A stretch of 64,000 nucleotides of DNA from Pseudomonas gingeri. GTDB lineage: Bacteria; Pseudomonadota; Gammaproteobacteria; Pseudomonadales; Pseudomonadaceae. A program made the translations under genes and the position numbers. The stretch covers positions 62,001 through 126,000 of the forward strand of contig NZ_JACAOR010000006.1 in NCBI RefSeq assembly GCF_013386115.1, read 5' to 3'. Positions within the stretch are counted from its first letter, which is position 1. The number at the start of each line of letters is the position of its first letter. Positions 53,813-62,469 of this stretch are shown here, in pieces. The notes beneath the pieces are model-generated. The model saw nothing but the letters and a program-made list of their open reading frames with translations, was not told the DNA's origin and ran no database searches.

Positions 53813-54073
53813 ATGAACAAGTACACCCCGCTCACCGCCATCGACTGCCTGATCCCCAGCCTGTTGATCGACGCCCAGAGTCCGACCGACGTCCTCCACG
53901 CCAACGCCACCGCGCGGATCCAGGCGGCCACCCGGATGCTCGAATCCCTGGCCCGCCTCGAACTGCATAACGCCAATGACATCGACTTGCAGCAGATCCT
54001 CCAGGCCCCCGCGATCCTGCTGCGCGACGGCTGCGACCTGATGGATGTACTGGGCTGGCGACTACGGGCCTGA
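53813..54073 (+). CDS. DUF6124/DUF3077 small protein
   Basis: 86 aa: starts MNKYTPLTAIDCLIPS, then ILESLARLELHNANDIDL-type text typical of the DUF3077/DUF6124 family found in many copies in Pseudomonas. Function unknown. No good Shine-Dalgarno sequence precedes the ATG. An open frame with no ATG (53571-53816) runs through the leader and ends in a TGA overlapping this ATG (ATGA), so translational coupling or RNA-controlled initiation is possible. Confidence 0.8.
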   Translation: MNKYTPLTAIDCLIPSLLIDAQSPTDVLHANATARIQAATRMLESLARLELHNANDIDLQQILQAPAILLRDGCDLMDVLGWRLRA

Positions 54074-54082
54074 CCGCCCTGT

Positions 54083-54219
54083 GGGAGCCGGCTTGCTGGC
54101 GATGACAGCCGACCGAACACTGCAAGACCCAAGGGGCTTATCGCTGTCGGAGTAGCACGGCCCGTCCTCTTTGATCGTTCCCACGTCAAGGCGACGAATC
54201 GTCGGCACGGGAACGATCA
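54083..54219. repeat. Single REP core and a diverged inverted repeat
   Basis: GTGGGAGCCGGCTTGCTGGCG (54081-54101) is an unpaired REP. GATCGTTCCCAC (54173-) with GTGGGAACGATC-like ending (GGGAACGATC, 54210-54219) is a short, degraded member of the second family. Confidence 0.6.
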
Positions 54220-54292
54220 CGGCCCATCAAACACCCCTGCCCTTGCCCGCGCAGTTGCCGTAAAGTGCCAGTCCCTTCAGGAGAATGTACAC

Positions 54293-54877
54293 ATGGACGT
54301 AAAGATCGGCGCAGCAGCCCTGGTCACTATCCTGGCGGGCCTGGCCATCGCCTTCGGTGTGAGCGAATGCCAGCGCGGCCCGCTCAATCCGCCAGTGGCC
54401 GCCGACACCAGCGACGAGCAAAAAGCCTGGCTGACCCTCGAACACCGGATCAAACGTACCGACCCGGCCTTTACCGAGGTCACGCGCTACGGGGAAACGC
54501 TGAATATTGTCTACCAGCCGGCCAAGGCGGCCGAGGGTGACGAGGCATGGCCGCCGCGCCTGCTGCGTGTGGTTGGCCAGGCAATCGCGGCCGTGAATGG
54601 CGCACCGGGCGGCAAGCAGTACACGCAGGTGACGATCAATGCGCAGATCATCGCCCCCAATGACGTGGAACTGACCTACGCGATGGTCGATTTCGACGCC
54701 CTCAAGACCCAGCCAGGCGGCTACACCACCTTTGCCAGCAGCCCCCGCGTGCTCAGGTTCAGCAGCGCGAGCCTGGCCGAGGCACGCGACTATTGCCGTG
54801 GCCCGAGCGCCCAGGGCTTCTATCCCGAGTTCTGCCAGCGGGTCGACAGCGCCAAGGCCAGGCAGCTCTTGCAGTAG
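54293..54877 (+). CDS. Hypothetical protein with N-terminal membrane anchor
   Basis: 194 aa. Residues 6-22 (GAAALVTILAGLAIAFG) are a membrane or signal segment, followed by a soluble domain of about 165 residues (YTQVTINAQIIAPNDVELTYAMVDFDALK). No recognised family. A clear GGAG seven bases before the ATG supports translation. Followed after about 110 bp by another small hypothetical gene on the same strand. Confidence 0.8.
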   Translation: MDVKIGAAALVTILAGLAIAFGVSECQRGPLNPPVAADTSDEQKAWLTLEHRIKRTDPAFTEVTRYGETLNIVYQPAKAAEGDEAWPPRLLRVVGQAIAAVNGAPGGKQYTQVTINAQIIAPNDVELTYAMVDFDALKTQPGGYTTFASSPRVLRFSSASLAEARDYCRGPSAQGFYPEFCQRVDSAKARQLLQ

Positions 54878-54986
54878 GCGTCGGCACGGGTTGATCGGAT
54901 AACTATGTATTACCCGCCCCTGGTGCGTATCGATGAGGATGCCTGTGCAGGACAACATCACTCAATCAATACCCAGAGGCTTGCAT

Positions 54987-55475
54987 ATGGATATGTTAAC
55001 AAGCGCAATCATCGAGGCCGGCATCGACACCTTGTCTGCCCTCACGGACGTCGACCCCACTGCCTGCATAGAGCACCAGCCCCTCGAAAACGGCTTCAGG
55101 AAATTTGTCTTCTTCCTGAAGAAACGCCCGGACGAAGACGACCTGGAAGTCAGGATCAACGCCCGGATCAGCCTGTTTCACGATTGCAACCAGCGCTCGA
55201 TCGAAAAGACCGACCTTGAGAAAACCGCGGCCGGTTACTACCGGATCGACCAACCCGTGTACACAAAAACAAGGATGGGCTGCAAGCTGCGAACCTATAC
55301 CGAGACCGATACCCTGTACGGCGACGGCTATACCCTGCCCTATGACAGCAGCACCCCCATCGTCATCCATGCCTTCGCCGGTTTCGACCCGAGGGAGGAC
55401 GTGTATGTCGGGTACGACGTCATCCACAAGTCCATGCAACCGCGCGAATTGCACGTATCGGCTGCACGCTCGTGA
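54987..55475 (+). CDS. Hypothetical protein
   Basis: 162 aa, soluble, acidic-basic mixed, no signal peptide. Visible text includes FVFFLKKRPDEDDLEVRINARISLF and TIVIHAFAGFDP-type segments, suggesting a beta-rich fold. ATG at 54987 has AGAGG eight bases upstream; the frame also opens at 54933. It ends just before a strong shared terminator. No family recognised. Confidence 0.7.
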   Translation: MDMLTSAIIEAGIDTLSALTDVDPTACIEHQPLENGFRKFVFFLKKRPDEDDLEVRINARISLFHDCNQRSIEKTDLEKTAAGYYRIDQPVYTKTRMGCKLRTYTETDTLYGDGYTLPYDSSTPIVIHAFAGFDPREDVYVGYDVIHKSMQPRELHVSAARS

Positions 55476-55525
55476 ACATGTGAGCACGCCGCCGGCCCCC
55501 GGAAACCGGATAACGACCGCGGCAT

Positions 55526-55555
55526 AAAAAAGGGCGACCGAAGTCGCCCTTTTTT
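55526..55555. terminator. Bidirectional terminator between the hypothetical gene and fdhA
   Basis: A 13-bp perfect stem AAAAAAGGGCGAC / GTCGCCCTTTTTT with a CGAA loop, between convergent genes. Confidence 0.93.
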
Positions 55556-55574
55556 CCGTCTTGCCCTTTGCTGC

Positions 55575-56774
55575 TTACGCCGCACTGAACAGCTTGTGCG
55601 GATCGATCACGAATTTCTTCGGCACGCCGGCATCGAACTCGCCATAGCCCTTCGGTGCGTCATCCAGGCTGATGACCTGCACACCAACGATTTCGGCGAT
55701 ATTGATCCGATCCCACATGATCGCCTGCATCAGCTGGCGGTTGTACTTCATCACCGGGGTCTGGCCGGTGTGGAAGCTGTGGGACTTGGCCCAGCCGAGG
55801 CCGAAGCGGATGCTCAGGCTGCCGATTTTCGCGGCGGCGTCCACGGCACCCGGGTCTTCGGTCACGTACAGGCCCGGAATACCGATCTTGCCCGCCACCC
55901 GCACCACGCCCATCAGCGAGTTCAGCACGGTGGCCGGAGCCTCGTGCTTGACGCCTTCATGACCGTGACCACGGGCTTCGAAGCCCACGGCATCGACGGC
56001 GCAGTCCACTTCCGGCTCGCCCAGCAACGCAGCGATCTGTTCGTGCAGCGGGGTGTCCTTGGACAGGTCGGCGATTTCGAAACCCTGGGCCTTGGCGTGA
56101 GCCAGGCGGATCGGGTTGACGTCACCGACGATCACCACGGCGGCACCCAGCAGGCGCGCCGAGGCGGCGGCGGCCAGGCCGACCGGACCGGCACCGGCGA
56201 TATACACGCTGCTACCCGGACCGACACCGGCGGTCACAGCACCGTGATAGCCGGTCGGCAGGATGTCGGAGAGGCAGGTCAGGTCGCGGATCTTCTCCAT
56301 GGCCTTGTCGCGATCCGGCAGTTTCAGCAGGTTGAAGTCGGCGTACGGCACCAGCACGTACTCGGCCTGGCCACCGGTCCAGTCGCCCATGTCGACGTAG
56401 CCGTAGGCACCGCCGGCGCGGGCCGGGTTGACGGTCAGGCAGACGCCGGTGTGCTGTTCCTTGCAGGAGCGACAGCGTCCGCAGGCAACGTTGAACGGTA
56501 CCGACACCAGGTCGCCGAGCTTCAGGTTCTCGACGTCGCTGCCCTTCTCGACCACTTCACCGGTGATCTCGTGACCCAGGACCAGACCGACCTGGGCGGT
56601 AGTGCGACCACGGACCATGTGCTGGTCGGAGCCGCAGATATTGGTGGAAACAACGCGCAGGATGACACCGTGCTCGATCTTCTTGCCGCGCGGGTCCTGC
56701 ATTTTCGGATAGTCGATTTTCTGTACTTCGACCTTGCCATTGCCGAGATACACCACACCACGATTGCCAGACAT
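55575..56774 (-). CDS. fdhA: Glutathione-independent formaldehyde dehydrogenase
   Basis: 399 aa zinc, NAD-dependent medium-chain dehydrogenase that oxidises formaldehyde to formate. Catalytic zinc ligands C47 and H68 (GHEITGEVVEKG), structural zinc cysteines C98, C101, C104 and C112, Rossmann motif GAGPVGLAA. Consumes the formaldehyde from sarcosine demethylation. Last gene of the glyA-soxBDAG-purU-fdhA cluster, separated from purU by a 440-bp repeat region. Confidence 0.96.
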   Translation of the reverse strand: MSGNRGVVYLGNGKVEVQKIDYPKMQDPRGKKIEHGVILRVVSTNICGSDQHMVRGRTTAQVGLVLGHEITGEVVEKGSDVENLKLGDLVSVPFNVACGRCRSCKEQHTGVCLTVNPARAGGAYGYVDMGDWTGGQAEYVLVPYADFNLLKLPDRDKAMEKIRDLTCLSDILPTGYHGAVTAGVGPGSSVYIAGAGPVGLAAAASARLLGAAVVIVGDVNPIRLAHAKAQGFEIADLSKDTPLHEQIAALLGEPEVDCAVDAVGFEARGHGHEGVKHEAPATVLNSLMGVVRVAGKIGIPGLYVTEDPGAVDAAAKIGSLSIRFGLGWAKSHSFHTGQTPVMKYNRQLMQAIMWDRINIAEIVGVQVISLDDAPKGYGEFDAGVPKKFVIDPHKLFSAA

Positions 56775-56860
56775 GCTTTCACCTCGCTGTTGTTTTTATG
56801 TAGCGGCGCGCCGCCAGAGGGGCCGCGCGTTGATTGCTCGGGTTGTTGCCTGTGGTTGTT

Positions 56861-57190
56861 GCGTTGTTCCTGCCGGCCTCATCGCTGGCAAGCCAGCTCC
56901 CACAAGGGCACTGCATCGCGGCAGGCACCGCGCCCTTCCTGGACACCGGCTGCCGGCCATTGCCCGGGGTTGTTGCGTTGTTCCTGCCGGCCTCATCGCT
57001 GGCGAGCCAGCTCCCACAAGGGCATTGCATCGCGGCAGGCACCGCGCCCTTCCTGGACACCGGCTGCCGGCCATTGCCCGGGGTTGTTGCGTTGTTCCTG
57101 CCGGCCTCATCGCTGGCAAGCCAGCTCCTACAAGGGGACTGCATCGCGGCAGGCACCGCGCCCACTGTGGGAGCCGGCTTGCCGGCGATG
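56861..57190. repeat. 114-bp tandem repeats containing REP cores
   Basis: GCGTTGTTCCTGCCGG begins units at 56861, 56975 and 57089, exactly 114 bp apart. The third is cut short by a canonical REP end (GTGGGAGCCGGCTTGCCGG). Each unit carries a REP core TCGCTGGCAAGCCAGCTCCCAC and CATCGCGGCAGGCACCGCGCCC. They fill most of the fdhA-purU gap. Confidence 0.88.
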
Positions 57191-57213
57191 AGGCCGGCAC
57201 GGGCAGCCAAAAA

Positions 57214-58071
57214 TCAGAGGACCACCGTCCTGTTGGCGTTCAGGAAGACCCGCCGTTCAATGTGATAACCCACCGCCCGGGCCAGCGTCAGCCCTTCGAT
57301 GTCCCGGCCCTTGGCGATCAGGTCCTCGGGATAATGGCTGTGATCCACCACTTCCACGCCCTGGGCGATGATCGGGCCTTCGTCCAGGTCGTTGTTGATG
57401 TAGTGCGCGGTGGCCCCCACCAGTTTCACCCCCTTGTTGTAGGCCTGGTGATACGGCTTGGCGCCCTTGAAGCCGGGCAGCAACGAGTGGTGGATATTGA
57501 TGGCCTTGCCGTCGAGTTTGCGACACAGCTCCGGCGACAACACCTGCATGTAGCGGGCGAGGATCACCAGTTCGGCGCCGGACTCCTCGATCACCTGCCA
57601 GACCTGGCGTTCCTGGCCCGGCTTGTCGTTGGGATCGAGGGGGAAATGGTAGTACGGAATCTGGTGCCAGTCGGCCAGGGGCTTGAGGTCCGGATGGTTG
57701 GACACAACCGCGGCGACGTCCATGGACAATTGACCGATGCGCTGACGGTAGAGCAGGTCGTTGAGGCAGTGATCGGCCTTGGAGACCATGATCACCACTT
57801 TCGGCCGGTAGTTCGGCGCGGTCAGTTCGAACACCATGCCGAAGGACTCGCCGCGCTCGGCCAGGCCGGCGCGGAAGGCCAGTTCGTCGAAACCCTCGGG
57901 CTGGCGGAACTCCACGCGAATGAAGAACCGACCGGAGAGACGGTCATCGAACGAGTGGTGTTCGGTGACATAGCAGCCCTGCTCGAACAGATAGCGGGTC
58001 ACCGCATCCACCGTGCCGAGCACGCTGGGGCAATCGGCGGTCAAAATCCATGTATCGGGTGCGCGGCTCAT
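57214..58071 (-). CDS. purU: Formyltetrahydrofolate deformylase
   Basis: 285 aa. Hydrolyses 10-formyl-THF to formate and THF. N-terminal ACT domain (about 5-90; ILTADCPSVLGTVDAVTRYLFEQGC) and a formyltransferase fold with VVSNHPDL, the catalytic segment NIHHSLLPGFKGAKPYHQA, and GATAHYINNDLDEGPIIAQ. The ATG at 58071 is chosen over an ORF extension of 75 bases. In sox clusters it recycles folate loaded by sarcosine oxidase. Confidence 0.94.
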   Translation of the reverse strand: MSRAPDTWILTADCPSVLGTVDAVTRYLFEQGCYVTEHHSFDDRLSGRFFIRVEFRQPEGFDELAFRAGLAERGESFGMVFELTAPNYRPKVVIMVSKADHCLNDLLYRQRIGQLSMDVAAVVSNHPDLKPLADWHQIPYYHFPLDPNDKPGQERQVWQVIEESGAELVILARYMQVLSPELCRKLDGKAINIHHSLLPGFKGAKPYHQAYNKGVKLVGATAHYINNDLDEGPIIAQGVEVVDHSHYPEDLIAKGRDIEGLTLARAVGYHIERRVFLNANRTVVL

Positions 58072-58134
58072 TGCTTGACTCCTGTTCGTGAATAACAGAG
58101 CGATGCAAAACCTGTGGCGAGGAGCCCTGGTCCT

Positions 58135-58334
58135 GATCGTTCCCACGCTCTGCGTGGGAACGCCGCCATGGACGCTCCGCGTCCGCTCCTGGGACGCAGA
58201 GCGTCCCGGGATGCATGCCCACGCAGAGCGTGGGAACGATCAATCCTTACCCTGTGGGAGCCGGGCTCGCCCGCGAAGCTTTCAGCGATCTCGCCAGCCC
58301 CTTCGCGGCGATCCGACAAGCCCGGCGCCTACAG
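58135..58334. repeat. GATCGTTCCCACGC inverted repeat next to a REPIN
   Basis: 58135-58242 is a complete member of the second repeat family (TGATCGTTCCCACGC to GCGTGGGAACGATCA). 58253-58334 is a REPIN (GTGGGAGCCGGGCTCGCCCGCGAAG and the inverted end GACAAGCCCGGCGCCTAC). Between purU and soxG. Confidence 0.85.
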
Positions 58335-58347
58335 TTCTGTTCAGATC

Positions 58348-58980
58348 TCAGGCCTGGACGCTGAGACCGTACTCGGCCGCCGCATCCTGCAACCACAGCC
58401 ACCAGTAATCCGAGAAGCTGCGGCGAATCACCAGCTCCCAGGTGTCTTCGGCGGTGTGGCGGATCATCAGTTGCGACTTGGCGAACACCGTGCCGACCGC
58501 CTTGCCCACCGGGAAGTTGTTCGGGTGCACGTCGTAGCTGGTGGACTTCATCAATACCTGGCGCACGTTCGGGCCGCTCAGCTCCAGCAGTTGCTGGCCG
58601 CCGCTGACATTGACGATGGCCACATGCAGGTCGCCCAGGGCTTCGCGCAGCGCCTTCTCGGCGGCGAACTCTTCGCCGCTCGGGACGATCAGCAGCCACT
58701 CGTCGGGGCCGAGCCATTGCAGGCTGGTCTCGCCCTTGGCAACCACGGTCAGGGCCACGGGCAGCTCCAGGCCCAGGGCCTTGTGCACGCCGGCGGCGAA
58801 TGCCGGGTCATGGCCGTCGCCACGAATGGTCAGGTGACCGAGCAGTTTCTTTTCCCGCACGGTCACGCCGGCATTCTTGCGGCCCTTGCCCACCAGGCTG
58901 GCGAGGTCGGCATGGTGCAACGACGACTCGGCCTTGGCCCCGGAAGTCGGGCGTTGTTGGTAAACGTTGGCTGTGGTCAT
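58348..58980 (-). CDS. soxG: Sarcosine oxidase gamma subunit
   Basis: 210 aa. Smallest catalytic-complex subunit with the alpha-folate binding fold; contains LWLQDAAAEYGLSVQA at the end and LGPDEWLLIVPSGEE. Part of the heterotetrameric sarcosine oxidase that oxidises sarcosine to glycine, peroxide and 5,10-methylene-THF. A 109-bp inverted repeat separates it from soxA, unlike the tight spacing of soxBDA. Confidence 0.94.
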   Translation of the reverse strand: MTTANVYQQRPTSGAKAESSLHHADLASLVGKGRKNAGVTVREKKLLGHLTIRGDGHDPAFAAGVHKALGLELPVALTVVAKGETSLQWLGPDEWLLIVPSGEEFAAEKALREALGDLHVAIVNVSGGQQLLELSGPNVRQVLMKSTSYDVHPNNFPVGKAVGTVFAKSQLMIRHTAEDTWELVIRRSFSDYWWLWLQDAAAEYGLSVQA

Positions 58981-59000
58981 AAAACACCTTTAACTCAGGT

Positions 59001-59109
59001 TGATCGTTCCCACGCTCTGCGTGGGAATGCCGCCATGGACGCTCTGCGTCCGCTCTTGGGACGCAGAGCGTCCCGGGATGCATTCCCACGCCAGGCGTGG
59101 GAACGATCG
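59001..59109. repeat. GATCGTTCCCACGC inverted repeat between soxA and soxG
   Basis: Complete 109-bp copy with mirror-image GATCGTTCCCACGC / GCGTGGGAACGATC ends and an internal GGACGCTCTGCGTCC / GGACGCAGAGCGTCC hairpin. It lies inside the sox operon on the transcribed strand. Confidence 0.88.
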
Positions 59110-59111
59110 AC

Positions 59112-62100
59112 TTAAATGTTCTGGCGATCGCCCTTCGGATCGAAGAACACCGAAGAAACGATTTCCGCCTCGATCACGCTGCCGTCGGCCAGTGGTGCGA
59201 ACACCCGCTCGCCGATGCGCTTGAGACCACCCTTGACCACGCCCATGGCAAACGAATAGCCGAGGGAGTTGTGGGCATAGCTGGAGGTCACGTGACCGAC
59301 CATCTTCATCGGGATCGCCTGCTTGGTGTCGAACACCAGCTGCGCGCCTTCCGGCAGCCACTTGGTCGGATCGATCGGCTTGAGCCCGACCAGTTGCTTG
59401 CGCTCTTCGCGCACGCAGTCCTCGCGATTCATCCCACGCCAGCCGATCCAGGAGAACGGTTTGGTGCGACCGACACACCAGCCCATGTTCAGGTCGTCGG
59501 GGGTCATCGAGCCGTCAGTGTCCTGGCCGACGATGATGAAGCCCTTCTCGGCCCGCAGCACGTGCATGGTCTCGGTGCCGTACGGGGTCAGGTTGTACTG
59601 CTTGCCCGCCTCGGCGATCTTTTCCAGGACGCCCATGGCGTAGTCGGCCTGGATGTTGACCTCGTAGGACAGCTCGCCGGTAAAGGAAATCCGGAACACC
59701 CGCGCCGGCACGCCACCGACCAGGCCTTCTTTCCAGGTCATGAACGGGAACGCGTCCTTGTCCAGGTCGATGTCGGTGACTTCGCTGAGCAGCTTGCGGC
59801 TGTTCGGGCCGGACAGGGTCAGGGTCGCCCAGTGGTCGGTCACGGAAGTGAAGTACACCTTCATGTCCGGCCATTCGGTCTGGTGGTACAGCTCCAGCCA
59901 TTGCAGGACGCGCGCGGCACCGCCGGTGGTGGTGGTCATCAGGAAATGGTTGTCGGCCAGACAGGCGGTGACGCCATCGTCGAAGACCATGCCGTCTTCC
60001 TTGCACATCAGGCCGTAGCGGGCCTTGCCCACATCGAGCTTGGTCCAGGCGTTGGTGTACACGCGGTTGAGGAACTCGCGGGCATCCGGGCCCTGGATAT
60101 CGATCTTGCCCAGGGTCGAGGCGTCGAGCAGGCCGACGCTGTCGCGCACGGCCTTGCACTCGCGCTTGACCGCGGCATGCAGGTCCTCGCCGTTGCGCGG
60201 GAAGTACCACGGCCGTTTCCACTGGCCGACGTCCTCGAACTCGGCGCCCTGTTTCACGTGCCAGGCCTGCAAGGCGGTGTAGCGCACCGGCTCGAAGATA
60301 TGCCCGCAGTGACGACCGGCGACCGCGCCGAAGGTGACCGGCGTGTAGTTCGGACGGAACATGGTGGTGCCCATCTGCGGGATGGTCACGTTCAGCGAAC
60401 GGGCGGCAATGGCCAGGCCGTTGACGTTGCCCAGCTTGCCCTGGTCGGTACCGAAGCCCAGCGCGGTGTAGCGCTTGACGTGCTCGACCGATTCGAAGCC
60501 TTCGCGGGTCGCCAGTTCGATGGCGGCAGCGGTGACGTCGTTCTGCAGGTCGACGAATTGCTTCGGCGCCCGTGCGGTGGCTTTTTCATGGGGCACCTGG
60601 AACAGGGCCAGGGTTGGCTCTTCCAGACGCGCCAGGGCCTTGGGCAGGACACCTTCGACCGCCTTGAAACCGGCCTCGCTGGCCGCGCGCACGCCGCCCT
60701 CGAAACCGTCGGCCAGGGCATCGGCAAGGCCGTAGACGCCGTTGATGCCACCCACGCAGACGCGTTTCTGCGGGGCTTCGCCAGGGACGAAACCGAGGAT
60801 GTCTTCACGCCAGATCGGCTTGCCGCCCAGGTGCGAGGCCAGGTGGACCACCGGGCTGTAGCCGCCGGAGCTGGCCACCAGGTCGCAGTCCAGCCATTCG
60901 CCGGGACTGGTGACTTTATGGGCCTTGACGTCGATGGCGGCGATCCGCGCACCGGTCACGTGCTTGCTGCCACGGGCCTCGATCACGGCACTGCCGGTGA
61001 GAATGCGAATGCCCTTGGCCCGCGCTTCTTCCACCAGCGCACCGCGAGGATTGCTGCGGGCGTCGGCGATGGCGACCACTTGCAGGCTGGCATCGAGCCA
61101 GTCCAGGGCCACGCGGTAGGCGTGGTCGTTGTTGGTCGACAGCACCAGCTTCTTGCCCGGCGCCACGCCGTAACGGCGCACGTAGGTCGAAACGGCACCG
61201 GCGAGCATGTTGCCCGGCACGTCGTTGTTGCCATAGACCAGCGGACGCTCGTGGGTGCCGGTGGCGAGGACCACGCGCTTGGCACGCACGCGGTGAATAC
61301 GCTGGCGAACCTGGCCGATCGGCGCGCGGTCGCCGAGGTGATCGGTGAGACGCTCGTGGATGGTCAGGAAGTTGTGGTCGTGGTAGCCGTTGACGGTGGC
61401 CCGAGGCAGCAGCAGGACATCCGGCAGGGCCTTCAATTCGGCGATCACGCTGGCGACCCACTCGGCCGCCGGCTTGCCATCGAGGCTTTCGCGGGAATCG
61501 AGCAGGCTGCCGCCGAACTCTTCCTGTTCATCGGCGAGGATCACCCGCGCACCGCTGCGGGCAGCGGCCAGGGCGGCAGCCAGACCGGCAGGACCGGCGC
61601 CGACGATCAGCACGTCGCAGTGCTGGTTCATGTAGTCGTAGGTATCCGGATCGTTCTCGGTCGGCGAGCGACCCAGGCCCGCGGCCTTGCGGATGTACTT
61701 CTCGTAGGTCATCCAGAACGACTGTGGATACATGAAGGTCTTGTAGTAGAAGCCCGGCGGCATCAGCTTGCCGCCGACCTTGCCGAGAATCCCCATCATG
61801 TCGTTGTTGACGCTCGGCCAGCCGTTGGTGCTGGTGGCGACCAGGCCCTGATACAGCGCTTGCTGGGTAGCCCGCACGTTGGGGATCTGGGTGGCCTCGG
61901 TGGCGCCGATCTGCAGCACCGCGTTCGGCTCTTCGGCACCGGCGGCGAAAATGCCCCGTGGCCGCGAATACTTGAAGCTGCGCCCGACGATATCCACGCC
62001 GTTGGCCAGCAGCGCGGCGGCCAGGGTGTCACCTTCGAAGCCCTTGTAGGTCTCGCCGTTGAAGGTGAAGCTCAAGACTTTGTTGCGGTCGATGCGACCA

Positions 62101-62129
62101 CCGTTGGACAGGCGATTGACCTGGCTCAT
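59112..62129 (-). CDS. soxA: Sarcosine oxidase alpha subunit
   Basis: 1005 aa. N-terminal 2Fe-2S-like domain, then an NAD-binding fold with VGAGPAGLAAALAAARSG (177-182 is GAGPAG), followed by a C-terminal aminomethyltransferase (GcvT) domain where THF accepts the one-carbon unit (LNMGWCVGRTKPFSWIGWRG). Matches the family length. Its end overlaps the start region of soxD by four bases (soxD stop at 62126). Confidence 0.96.
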   Translation of the reverse strand: MSQVNRLSNGGRIDRNKVLSFTFNGETYKGFEGDTLAAALLANGVDIVGRSFKYSRPRGIFAAGAEEPNAVLQIGATEATQIPNVRATQQALYQGLVATSTNGWPSVNNDMMGILGKVGGKLMPPGFYYKTFMYPQSFWMTYEKYIRKAAGLGRSPTENDPDTYDYMNQHCDVLIVGAGPAGLAAALAAARSGARVILADEQEEFGGSLLDSRESLDGKPAAEWVASVIAELKALPDVLLLPRATVNGYHDHNFLTIHERLTDHLGDRAPIGQVRQRIHRVRAKRVVLATGTHERPLVYGNNDVPGNMLAGAVSTYVRRYGVAPGKKLVLSTNNDHAYRVALDWLDASLQVVAIADARSNPRGALVEEARAKGIRILTGSAVIEARGSKHVTGARIAAIDVKAHKVTSPGEWLDCDLVASSGGYSPVVHLASHLGGKPIWREDILGFVPGEAPQKRVCVGGINGVYGLADALADGFEGGVRAASEAGFKAVEGVLPKALARLEEPTLALFQVPHEKATARAPKQFVDLQNDVTAAAIELATREGFESVEHVKRYTALGFGTDQGKLGNVNGLAIAARSLNVTIPQMGTTMFRPNYTPVTFGAVAGRHCGHIFEPVRYTALQAWHVKQGAEFEDVGQWKRPWYFPRNGEDLHAAVKRECKAVRDSVGLLDASTLGKIDIQGPDAREFLNRVYTNAWTKLDVGKARYGLMCKEDGMVFDDGVTACLADNHFLMTTTTGGAARVLQWLELYHQTEWPDMKVYFTSVTDHWATLTLSGPNSRKLLSEVTDIDLDKDAFPFMTWKEGLVGGVPARVFRISFTGELSYEVNIQADYAMGVLEKIAEAGKQYNLTPYGTETMHVLRAEKGFIIVGQDTDGSMTPDDLNMGWCVGRTKPFSWIGWRGMNREDCVREERKQLVGLKPIDPTKWLPEGAQLVFDTKQAIPMKMVGHVTSSYAHNSLGYSFAMGVVKGGLKRIGERVFAPLADGSVIEAEIVSSVFFDPKGDRQNI

Positions 62130-62455
62130 ACCTTTTCTCCCACAGCCGCGCCGGGCACTTTCGAACTGTCTGCTTTGGCGGTGAATTGCGGTTTCTCGCC
62201 GATCTTGTAGGTTTCCAGGATTTCGTAGGTCACGGTGTCACGGGTCACGTTGAAATACTGGCGGCAGCCGGCGACGTGGTCCCAGAGCTCGTGGTGCAGC
62301 CCGCGCGGGTTGTCGCGGAAGAACATGTAGTCGCCCCACTGCTCGTCGGTGCAGGTGTTCGGGTCCAGGGGACGCGGGATATGCGCCTGGCCGGAAGCGT
62401 GGAATTCCTCTTCGGAGCGCAGTTCGCCGCAATGAGGACAGAAGATATGCAACAT
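62126..62455 (-). CDS. soxD: Sarcosine oxidase delta subunit
   Basis: 109 aa zinc-binding subunit. Cys6, Cys9, His60 and Cys64 in MLHIFCPHCG and HVAGCRQ fit the zinc site known in corynebacterial enzyme. Translationally coupled with soxA. Confidence 0.95.
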   Translation of the reverse strand: MLHIFCPHCGELRSEEEFHASGQAHIPRPLDPNTCTDEQWGDYMFFRDNPRGLHHELWDHVAGCRQYFNVTRDTVTYEILETYKIGEKPQFTAKADSSKVPGAAVGEKV

Positions 62456-62469
62456 AGGGATTTCTCCTG

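Noticed and set aside
59097..62210. A 1037-codon open frame on the strand opposite soxA and soxD
   Set aside because: It is a mirror of the high-GC codon pattern of soxA (sarcosine oxidase alpha), which has full-length family motifs; the antisense translation has no recognisable domain.
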